Positions 1-6,148 of a stretch of 7,082 nt of DNA are shown one piece after another. The translations under genes were made by a program, and so were the position numbers. The first letter of the stretch is position 1. Each line of letters opens with the position of its first letter. The stretch is from an uncultured Butyrivibrio sp. (GTDB taxonomy: Bacteria; Bacillota; Clostridia; Lachnospirales; Lachnospiraceae). The stretch spans positions 1-7,082 of the forward strand of contig CAMVRW010000124.1 in the NCBI GenBank assembly GCA_947169985.1, read 5' to 3'. Below the pieces are notes generated by a model. That model was not told where the DNA came from. It saw only the letters and a list, made by a program, of their open reading frames with translations, and ran no database searches.

Positions 1-59
1 AGCTCTTCAATATCAAATCCAAAATCTGCCTGAACTTCATTCTCAACGTAAAAAGTCAT
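1..59 (-). CDS. ybeY: YbeY endoribonuclease / rRNA maturation factor, N-terminal fragment (cut by window edge)
   Basis: Only the first 19 codons and two bases are visible; the gene continues beyond position 1. The ATG at 59..57 opens a frame reading MTFYVENEVQADFGFDIEE, which matches the usual YbeY N-terminus (a short beta strand of the type M-T-hydrophobic-aromatic-V/I-E-N-E followed by an acidic stretch). A purine-rich AGAGAAG (67..73) lies 7 bases upstream of the ATG. The start lies inside the preceding gene, overlapping it by 17 bases, which suggests translational coupling. YbeY is a zinc-dependent endoribonuclease family acting in 16S rRNA 3' end maturation and ribosome quality control; its HxxxHxxxxxH metal site lies far downstream and cannot be seen here. 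The assignment rests on the N-terminal match and on the order phoH - pgpH - ybeY, which is widely conserved in Firmicutes. Confidence 0.85.
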   Translation of the reverse strand, partial: MTFYVENEVQADFGFDIEE

Positions 60-1251
60 AATAAAGCTTCTCTTTCTTTAAGATCTTACGCATCTGATCA
101 TATTCGTTGAAGGTGATATTATACTCTTTTAACTCGCCTTCCTTCTCTTTTTTATCAAAGAGACCATCTATAAGTTTATCATAATCTATCTTTGCATCCT
201 TATTCTGCTTAATGAGATACATGATTGAAGCTATGACAGTCTCACTGAGCTGAACAGTAAGCGCTTCTTTAGACTTGATCTTACCCTTGGCAGGCTCGAT
301 ATACTCGTGAAGGTACTCGATGGCTTCAATGGGGAAATTATTGTCTGTGTAGTAGTGTTCCACATCCTCCCATTTCATCTTCCCGTCCAGAACTCCAATC
401 CTGTGGTAGTATGCACAAGTCTTCACAGCTCTTTCGTTAAATCCAAGGTCCAGAGATATTCTCTCTGAAAGATATCCTGTGTGGATTGCTCTGAAATACT
501 CCTTATCCTTTTCCTTAAGAGCTGCCAGCAAAGGATATTCCGTATCATTGATCTCCATGTACATGTCGTTGGATTTTCTGATGATGTAAACCCCGAACAT
601 ATTAAGGAAAACCAGAAGTATTATCAGATTCACCATCAGATTCAAGATTGGAAGCAACAAAAGATTAAAGGACAAAGTTCTGTTCTGGAAAAGTACATTA
701 AAGGCAATCAGCAGTACTCCCTGCATCAAAAGAGCCACAAATGTTGGTAGTCCTATGGATGTATTTTCCTTAAGATCCCTAAAAAGAGCTATTGCCACAG
801 CCCCTGCAAGCACATACATAAAAAGCTCACCAAAGGATCCGTTTTGTTCCAGCATCACGGAAATAGTGACAAAGGAAATGCCTGAAATAATGCCAATCTC
901 AGCATTGGAAAAAAGTGCCAGAATCACAATAAGTGACATATATGGCCAAAATACATTCGGAACAAATGAAAAGAGACATGACAGTATTACCATGCTCATG
1001 TAGACAACAAAGAACCTGTTCCTCTTATAGAAGTTATCATAGGAAAAACCTTCTTTCCCTCTAGCTGCAGCATCAAAGAGCATAAAGATCACAACCCCGG
1101 CGCAGATAAAGGAAACAATGGTATTTCTCAAAATCGCTTCATAGCTCTTTTCTGATAAAAAAGATGTTAAGAAGACAACTATACCTGTAAATAGAAACAT
1201 TACAGCATATAAAAGTTTTATCTTATTCTCTGAAGACTTTTCACCTTCCAT
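43..1251 (-). CDS. PgpH-like (YqfF) 7TM membrane protein with degenerate HD domain
   Basis: This is a 402-residue membrane protein. Residues about 11-31, 42-60, 79-115, 118-134, 141-158, 166-188 and 195-223 are hydrophobic, giving roughly seven to eight transmembrane segments. They are followed by a cytosolic domain (about 230-402) that aligns by eye with the HD phosphodiesterase domain of PgpH. The entry motif (EYPLLAALK, 238-246), the helix around H257 and the C-terminal stretch (DGLFDKKEKEGELKEYNIT, 362-380) match that family. PgpH cleaves the second messenger c-di-AMP and is usually about 700 residues, with a large extracellular domain that is absent here. The catalytic HD pair reads H283-R284, the HHGT motif region reads L-H315-E-Y, and the late ligand Asp (LADS type) reads LSE337T. 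Hydrolytic activity is therefore unlikely, and a sensory or scaffold role is an inference. The start overlaps phoH by 11 bases and has only a weak, closely spaced AAAGGG, so coupling to phoH translation is likely. The position between phoH and ybeY supports PgpH descent. Confidence 0.8.
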   Translation of the reverse strand: MEGEKSSENKIKLLYAVMFLFTGIVVFLTSFLSEKSYEAILRNTIVSFICAGVVIFMLFDAAARGKEGFSYDNFYKRNRFFVVYMSMVILSCLFSFVPNVFWPYMSLIVILALFSNAEIGIISGISFVTISVMLEQNGSFGELFMYVLAGAVAIALFRDLKENTSIGLPTFVALLMQGVLLIAFNVLFQNRTLSFNLLLLPILNLMVNLIILLVFLNMFGVYIIRKSNDMYMEINDTEYPLLAALKEKDKEYFRAIHTGYLSERISLDLGFNERAVKTCAYYHRIGVLDGKMKWEDVEHYYTDNNFPIEAIEYLHEYIEPAKGKIKSKEALTVQLSETVIASIMYLIKQNKDAKIDYDKLIDGLFDKKEKEGELKEYNITFNEYDQMRKILKKEKLYYDFLR

Positions 1252-2287
1252 TTACCCTTTTCTTCTCCAGTTTCTGAACATTTTTTCTTACTTCTTTATT
1301 AGCGGCCTTTTTTTCATAGTCTTCATAGGCCTTTACAATCTTCTGTACCAGTGGATGTCTTACAACATCAGCACTTGTCAGGTTACAGAATGCAATATCA
1401 TCAATATTCTTAAGAACTGCACTTGCCACATCAAGACCGGACTTTGTATCCGGAGAAAGATCCTTCTGAGTTGCATCTCCTGTAATGATGACCTTAGATC
1501 CAAAACCAATTCTGGTAAGGAACATCTTCATCTGAGCAGGTGTGGTATTCTGGGCCTCGTCAAGAATAATAAAGGCGTTATCCAGAGTTCTTCCTCTCAT
1601 ATAGGCAAGTGGTGCCACTTCGATCAGTCCCTTTTCCATATTTTTGATAAAATTCTCTGTGCCCATGATCTGATAAAGGGCATCATACAAAGGCCTAAGG
1701 TAAGGATCCACTTTACTCTGCATATCTCCCGGAAGAAATCCAAGCTTTTCTCCTGCTTCAATAGCAGGTCTTGTAAGGATTATCCTTGAGACCTCTTCTC
1801 TCTGGAAGGCAGTTATAGCCATAGCCATAGCAAGATAAGTCTTACCGGTACCGGCAGGACCAAGTCCAAAGACTATCATCTTATTACGTATAGCATCGAT
1901 ATATTTCTTTTGCCCCAGAGTCTTAGGCTTTATGGGCTTTCCAGAGATTGTATGGCAGATAACATCCCTGTCTATATCAACAAGTACGTTGTCGTTTTCC
2001 TTTATTCCAGGCTCTCTTTCCTGATCCTGCTTAAGGGAGATGGCATAGTCTACGCTCTGCTCTTCAACCATGGATCCACGCCTTGAAAGCTGTACCAGCT
2101 CTCTTATGATCTGAGAGGCTCTCTGGGCCCCTTCCTTTTCACCAATTATATGAAGCTGTCCGTTTCGATCTATGATCTCCACCTGAAAGCTCTTTTCTAT
2201 TTTCCTGATATAGCTGTCATTACCCCCGAAGATATTTCTCTCATCATCGGCGGTAAGATTAAGTGTAAGTTCCGTAATCTCACTCAT
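1241..2287 (-). CDS. phoH: PhoH family P-loop ATPase
   Basis: This 348-residue cytosolic protein has the PhoH/PhoL architecture. The N-terminal part (about 17-70) resembles a small KH-like nucleic-acid-binding fold, with FGGNDSYIRKIE and a following LHIIGE strand. The ATPase core begins near residue 122 (TLGQKKYIDAI). Walker A is GPAGTGKT at 143-150, the family-specific TRPAIEAGEKLGFLPGD lies at 172-188, Walker B is FIILDEAQN at 239-247, and the ITGDATQ sensor motif is at 268-274. The tail (about 325-348) is rich in Lys and Arg and may contact RNA (inference). PhoH proteins bind ATP and are linked to RNA metabolism; their exact reaction is unsettled, although genetic linkage with ybeY suggests a ribosome or RNA role. 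The ATG start is preceded by AGGA 8 bases upstream. The gene begins 17 bases after rlmH ends and overlaps the next gene by 11 bases. All key motifs are intact. Confidence 0.95.
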   Translation of the reverse strand: MSEITELTLNLTADDERNIFGGNDSYIRKIEKSFQVEIIDRNGQLHIIGEKEGAQRASQIIRELVQLSRRGSMVEEQSVDYAISLKQDQEREPGIKENDNVLVDIDRDVICHTISGKPIKPKTLGQKKYIDAIRNKMIVFGLGPAGTGKTYLAMAMAITAFQREEVSRIILTRPAIEAGEKLGFLPGDMQSKVDPYLRPLYDALYQIMGTENFIKNMEKGLIEVAPLAYMRGRTLDNAFIILDEAQNTTPAQMKMFLTRIGFGSKVIITGDATQKDLSPDTKSGLDVASAVLKNIDDIAFCNLTSADVVRHPLVQKIVKAYEDYEKKAANKEVRKNVQKLEKKRVNGR

Positions 2288-2304
2288 ATAGTAAATCCTG
2301 ATCT

Positions 2305-2787
2305 TTATTTATGATAAGGTTCTCCATTTAGGATCCTGTAAGATCTGTAGATTTGTTCAAGAAGAATGACCCTCATCATCTGATGAGGAAAAGTCATATC
2401 TGAAAAGCTGATGGCCATCTGGGATTTCTTAAGAACACTTTCATGAAGCCCCAATGATCCGCCGATGATAAACTGAATGTGGTTAATTCCGTTCACTCCC
2501 TGTTTACCAATAAACTCTGAAAGCCCTTCGGAGGAAAGCTTTTTGCCCTTTATCTCCAGTGTACACATCTTAGCCTTGTCATCCAATGCTTCCAGTATTC
2601 TGTCAGCTTCCTTCTTTTTGATCTGCTCGCAAAGAGCCTCAGGAGCATCATCAGGAGTCTTTTCATCAGCCACCTCTATGATGTCCAGCTTACAATATCT
2701 GGAAAGTCTCTTGGAATACTCAGCGATTGCTTCATTCCAGTACTTTTCCTTTATTTTGCCTACACAAATGATACTGATCCTGCTCAC
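2305..2787 (-). CDS. rlmH: 23S rRNA (pseudouridine(1915)-N(3))-methyltransferase RlmH
   Basis: The 160-residue product has the normal length for this SPOUT-class enzyme, which uses S-adenosylmethionine to methylate N3 of pseudouridine 1915 in helix 69 of 23S rRNA on assembled 70S ribosomes. Diagnostic features are the N-terminal strand ISIICVGKIKEKYW (4-17), the SAM-binding glycine loop IGGSLGL (108-114), the trefoil-knot region SFSDMTFPHQMMRVILLEQ (127-145) and the invariant C-terminus EPYHK (156-160). Translation starts with GTG at 2787..2785. The choice is supported by AAGGTG at 2793..2798 with a 5-base spacer and by alignment of the N-terminus to the family. The Shine-Dalgarno overlaps the stop codon of the upstream MORN gene, whose end is only 9 bases away, so the two are likely cotranscribed. 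Nothing in the protein looks altered. Confidence 0.97.
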   Translation of the reverse strand: MSRISIICVGKIKEKYWNEAIAEYSKRLSRYCKLDIIEVADEKTPDDAPEALCEQIKKKEADRILEALDDKAKMCTLEIKGKKLSSEGLSEFIGKQGVNGINHIQFIIGGSLGLHESVLKKSQMAISFSDMTFPHQMMRVILLEQIYRSYRILNGEPYHK

Positions 2788-2792
2788 AAAAA

Positions 2793-2798
2793 CACCTT
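2793..2798 (-). promoter_or_regulatory. Shine-Dalgarno deciding the GTG start of rlmH
   Basis: The minus strand reads AAGGTG, followed by five T bases and the GTG start. It overlaps the TAA stop of the upstream MORN gene, which places rlmH translation under likely coupling. Confidence 0.75.
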
Positions 2799-3828
2799 AC
2801 TGATTCTCTTTTCCACCTGTGATAATACCTGAAACTCCGTTGCCCTTGGCTCCATCTGCAGTCATATATATATGATTGTCAGAGTTTTCCCTCTCGTTAA
2901 GGACAGGGAGATTACCCTTATTATCAATAGCTGCGTAATTGACCTGTTCCCAGTCACCACTATCGCAGTTCCCAAGCCACTCCATAGTGTTGCCATCCTT
3001 ATCAATGGTTATGATATACATCTCCCCATTGTACTTTCCGGCTGCAAAACCGCCTATGGCATTCTGAAGATAGATATCTTCCGCATTCATGTACTCCGGA
3101 TCATAATCATAATGCTCCTGGCCCTTTCCATCAGGAAGGTCACTCGCCCACTGTCCGGTATACAAATGCTCTTTTACTACATAGGTGCTATATGAAGGAT
3201 AGAAAGATACCCATGTTCCTTCACCACTTCTTTGTCCATTTGACCAATTACCAAAGTAATACTGGTCATTAGCATAAACAGCCAAGCCCATACCATCCGG
3301 AAGACCAGCGCCATTCTTCTCTCCGCTGTAGTAGAAGTCCTTGCTTCCATTCAGAGAAAGAGACATTGCCTCATATCTCTCAAGATGTGCAAGATCCCTA
3401 ACTGCATCCATATTTCCTGCAGCCCAATAGCTATACATATCCTGAAGCTGAGCAGAAATGTCAAACTTCATTCCCTTGTATACATTCTTTAAAGTCGCAG
3501 TTTTTGTGGCGTAGAAACTGTTTCCTGAAACAGCTCCCTTTGCAGTATCTTTAGTCTCTGAATATGTGAGCACAGAGGATCCTGTAGAACCAGAATCCCC
3601 TGTAGCTGTCAAATCGTTTTCATCAGACTTTTCTTCGTTTGCTGTGATCACAGAAAGGCCTTCAGATCCATCCTCCTGGCCACTGGAATACTTTGCAATG
3701 TTTTCCTCAAGTATCTCGCCATCGTTGTTCTTATTCCCTGAAAGAGCAAGGAATAACACAAGTATCAAAAGAACTACTGCTGCAATACCTGCTGTAATGG
3801 CTAATTTGATTTTTTCCTGTTTATCCAA
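2797..3828 (-). CDS. Membrane-anchored MORN-repeat protein of unknown function
   Basis: The 343-residue protein has a short basic cytosolic N-terminus (MDKQEKIK), one strong transmembrane segment or uncleaved signal anchor (about 8-30), and an acidic Ser/Gly/Thr-rich linker (about 31-115). A helical stretch follows (about 120-160), then several MORN-type repeats (YxGxW...GxGxxx pattern) near 166-188, 190-212 and 222-244, with a degenerate unit near 265-290. The rest should lie outside the membrane. MORN repeats are beta-hairpin modules often associated with membrane lipid or protein contact. No catalytic domain is recognisable, so I assign no function. The start is TTG at 3828..3826. It is chosen because AAGGAG lies 7 bases upstream, and because the next in-frame Met is residue 120, which would remove the membrane anchor. 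The gene lies 21 bases after degV and 9 before rlmH, so it is probably expressed with them. It is not a usual neighbour of either and may be a lineage-specific insertion. Confidence 0.8.
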   Translation of the reverse strand: MDKQEKIKLAITAGIAAVVLLILVLFLALSGNKNNDGEILEENIAKYSSGQEDGSEGLSVITANEEKSDENDLTATGDSGSTGSSVLTYSETKDTAKGAVSGNSFYATKTATLKNVYKGMKFDISAQLQDMYSYWAAGNMDAVRDLAHLERYEAMSLSLNGSKDFYYSGEKNGAGLPDGMGLAVYANDQYYFGNWSNGQRSGEGTWVSFYPSYSTYVVKEHLYTGQWASDLPDGKGQEHYDYDPEYMNAEDIYLQNAIGGFAAGKYNGEMYIITIDKDGNTMEWLGNCDSGDWEQVNYAAIDNKGNLPVLNERENSDNHIYMTADGAKGNGVSGIITGGKENQ

Positions 3829-3835
3829 ATGTAAG

Positions 3836-3841
3836 CTCCTT
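3836..3841 (-). promoter_or_regulatory. Shine-Dalgarno deciding the TTG start of the MORN gene
   Basis: The minus strand reads AAGGAG, 7 bases before the TTG at 3828..3826. There is no in-frame ATG nearby, so this site is the main support for a TTG start that keeps the transmembrane anchor in the product. Confidence 0.8.
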
Positions 3842-3849
3842 AAAATTGA

Positions 3850-4719
3850 TTACCTTTCCTTGCCGTAGAAGAAAAGTCCAAGCATTCCGGGGCCAACATG
3901 GGCTCCGGAGAATGGCTCATGCTGAGCAAGGGTGATAGGTGTGTCCGGAGCAATCTCACGGATCATGTTCACCAGTGTATTTGCATCCTCAAGGCAATCA
4001 CCATGGGAAATGCAGATATGCTGCTCAGGTACATCCATAACCTTTTCCTGAAACTTATTTACCAGAGCTTTTATAGCCTGGCTACGGCCTCTGACTTTAG
4101 CGCAGGACACAATGTGACCTGTGCTGTCTCCATAAAGGATAGGCTTAATGTTTAAGACAGTTCCAATGGTTGAAGCAACTCCGCTTACACGGCCTGTTCT
4201 TCTAAGGAAGTTAAGATCATCTACCGTAAAATACTGGCACATATGTGGAACATCATCATCCACAATTTTAGCTGCTTCTTTCACATCAACGCCTTTCTTT
4301 GCCAAAGAAGCTGCTTTTTCTGCCAAAAGACCATTTCCAAATCCACATCCGTGGGAATCCACAATATGTACAAAACGATCAGGGAATTCCTCCATAAGTT
4401 CCTCTGCTGCAATTCTTGCAGCATTATAGGTTCCACTAATACCGGAACTCATGGAAATATAAACAATATCCTGTCCCTGATCTAAAACCGGACGGAAATG
4501 CGTTTCAAACAAATGCGTATTAAGCAAAGATGTCTTAGCAACCTTGCCATTTCTCAGGTCCTCATAAAATGAATGGCCATCGAAATGATCAATATCCCCA
4601 AGATATACCTGTGGCACATCATCAAGCAGATAATCGTTTGGAATGAGACTTATGCCATCAAGCATTTCCTTAGGAAGGTTTGCACATCCATCTGCAAACA
4701 CTACAAAACTATAGCCCAT
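3850..4719 (-). CDS. DegV family fatty-acid-binding protein
   Basis: This is a 289-residue soluble protein of normal DegV length. Family features, in order, are the N-terminal strand and loop FVVFADGCANLP (5-16, where most members read DSsxDLP), a KTSLLN lipid-binding segment (62-67), ISMSSGISGTYNAA (88-101, the SS..SGTY fatty-acid-binding motif), VDSHGCGFGNG (120-130), DLNFLRRTGRVSG (168-180), NIKPIL (190-195) and the C-terminal GAHVGPGMLGLFF (272-284). DegV proteins bind a fatty acid between two domains. In several Firmicutes members of this superfamily (FakB) present the fatty acid to the kinase FakA for phosphorylation; no fakA-like gene is visible here, so a FakB role is only possible. 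The loop that usually carries DS is altered to ADG. The ATG is preceded by a G-rich GGGGGAG set unusually close (2-4 bases), but the first strand begins right at this Met, so a later start is unlikely. It lies 11 bases after nfnB. Confidence 0.93.
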   Translation of the reverse strand: MGYSFVVFADGCANLPKEMLDGISLIPNDYLLDDVPQVYLGDIDHFDGHSFYEDLRNGKVAKTSLLNTHLFETHFRPVLDQGQDIVYISMSSGISGTYNAARIAAEELMEEFPDRFVHIVDSHGCGFGNGLLAEKAASLAKKGVDVKEAAKIVDDDVPHMCQYFTVDDLNFLRRTGRVSGVASTIGTVLNIKPILYGDSTGHIVSCAKVRGRSQAIKALVNKFQEKVMDVPEQHICISHGDCLEDANTLVNMIREIAPDTPITLAQHEPFSGAHVGPGMLGLFFYGKER

Positions 4720-4730
4720 AACTCCCCCAC

Positions 4731-6113
4731 TTACTTTGAAAGATATTCGTCGATGCCCTTTGCAGCAGCTCTTCCTGCACCCATTGCAAGAATTACAGTA
4801 GCAGCTCCGGTAACAGCATCTCCACCGGCAAATACACCCTTCTTTGATGTCTGTCCGTTTGCTTCGTCAGCAACGATACATTTTCTTCTGTTGATCTCAA
4901 GACCTTCTGTAGTTGAAGAAATAAGAGGGTTAGGAGAAGTTCCAAGTGACATGATAACTGCATCACACTCGATCTCGAACTCTGATCCTGGAATCTCAAC
5001 AGGGCTTCTTCTTCCTGACTCATCAGGCTCGCCAAGCTCCATACGGATGCAGGTAATGCTCTTTACCCATCCATTCTCATCCTCATGGATCTCAACTGGG
5101 TTTGTGAGAAGGTCAAAAATGATGCCCTCTTCCTTAGCGTGATGAACCTCTTCCTTACGTGCAGGAAGCTCTTCCTCACCACGTCTGTATACAACGTGAA
5201 CCTCTGCTCCGAGACGAAGTGCTGTTCTTGCAGCATCCATAGCAACGTTTCCGCCACCAACTACTACGCACTTTTTAGCCTTCATGATAGGTGTTGTTGA
5301 GTTCTCATCAAAGGCCTTCATCAGGTTGCTTCTTGTGAGGTACTCGTTAGCAGAGAATACCCCCATAGCCTGCTCGCCTGGGATATTCATGAATCTTGGA
5401 AGTCCGGCACCTGAACCTACAAATACAGCCTCAAAGCCTTCCTTCTCCATAAGCTCGTCGATAGTAACGCTCTTTCCGATAACTACGTCAGTTTCAAGCT
5501 TAACGCCAAGAGCCTTAACATTCTCAATTTCCTTCTTAACTACTGCATCCTTAGGAAGACGGAACTCAGGAATACCATAAACAAGTACTCCGCCAGCCTC
5601 ATGAAGTGCTTCAAAGATAGTAACATCATAGCCCATCTTTGCAAGGTCTCCGGCGCATGTAAGTCCTGAAGGACCTGAACCGATTACAGCAACCTTTTTG
5701 CCCTTCTTCTCCTTAGCACCTTCAGGCTTAATTCCAAGCTCACGTGCAGAATCTGCAACGTATCTCTCAAGCTTACCGATAGATACAGCATCGCCCTTGA
5801 TGCCTCTTACACATTTACCCTCACACTGGCTCTCCTGAGGACATACACGTCCACATACAGCAGGAAGTGCGCTGGACTTACTGATAACCTGATAAGCAGC
5901 CTCAACGTTTCCTTCTTTAACCTCTTTAATAAAGCCCGGAATATCAATAGAAACAGGGCATCCTTCAACACACTTTGGATTAGGACAGCCAAGGCATCTT
6001 TTTGCCTCTGTTTCTGCTTCTTCTTTGTTGTATCCAAGACAAACTTCCTTGAAGTTCTTTGCTCTTTCTTTTGCGTCCTGCTCACGAACAGGAACTCTTA
6101 CAAATCCATCCAT
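4731..6113 (-). CDS. nfnB: NfnB / GltA-type NADPH-binding flavoprotein subunit (annotated NADPH-dependent glutamate synthase)
   Basis: The 460-residue protein matches the NfnB/glutamate synthase small-subunit family. The N-terminal ferredoxin-like domain carries two cysteine clusters, C40/C43/C48/C52 and C87/C91/C97/C101, which fit [4Fe-4S] ligands. An FAD-binding Rossmann motif VIGSGPSG is at 143-150 with E169 ending the next strand. A second nucleotide-binding motif VVGGGNVAMD (284-293), followed by YRR (309-311), fits NADPH. The C-terminal FAD contact GGDAVTGAATVILAMGAGRAA is at 430-450. In NfnAB this subunit holds the bifurcating FAD and exchanges electrons between NADPH, ferredoxin and NfnA. 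Databases usually label such proteins gltA. The adjacent nfnA and the lack of a glutamate synthase large subunit in view favour the Nfn role, though gltB could lie outside the window. The ATG has AGGAG 7 bases upstream, and the gene starts 35 bases after nfnA. All cofactor motifs are intact. Confidence 0.93.
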   Translation of the reverse strand: MDGFVRVPVREQDAKERAKNFKEVCLGYNKEEAETEAKRCLGCPNPKCVEGCPVSIDIPGFIKEVKEGNVEAAYQVISKSSALPAVCGRVCPQESQCEGKCVRGIKGDAVSIGKLERYVADSARELGIKPEGAKEKKGKKVAVIGSGPSGLTCAGDLAKMGYDVTIFEALHEAGGVLVYGIPEFRLPKDAVVKKEIENVKALGVKLETDVVIGKSVTIDELMEKEGFEAVFVGSGAGLPRFMNIPGEQAMGVFSANEYLTRSNLMKAFDENSTTPIMKAKKCVVVGGGNVAMDAARTALRLGAEVHVVYRRGEEELPARKEEVHHAKEEGIIFDLLTNPVEIHEDENGWVKSITCIRMELGEPDESGRRSPVEIPGSEFEIECDAVIMSLGTSPNPLISSTTEGLEINRRKCIVADEANGQTSKKGVFAGGDAVTGAATVILAMGAGRAAAKGIDEYLSK

Positions 6114-6148
6114 ACTTTTTCTCCTATCTATGACTTTGAATCCCTATA

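Noticed and set aside
1355..1789. Plus-strand open frame of 144 codons antisense to phoH
   Set aside because: It is fully antisense to the conserved ATPase core of phoH; the composition is not protein-like for this genome and no motif is visible.
2862..2875. Palindrome TCATATATATATGA inside the MORN gene
   Set aside because: A simple AT-alternating run within coding sequence (codons for N-H-I-Y-M). Nothing nearby suggests an operator or promoter for rlmH.
4573..5142. Plus-strand open frame of 189 codons antisense to degV and nfnB
   Set aside because: It lies antisense to two well-supported genes whose motifs are intact, spans their junction, and shows no recognisable domain. It is explained by codon bias of the minus-strand genes.
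4731..6113. Glutamate synthase small subunit acting with GltB
   Set aside because: The family resemblance is real, but the neighbour is nfnA and no large subunit is visible, so the Nfn role is preferred. It is not excluded, because the flanks are unseen.
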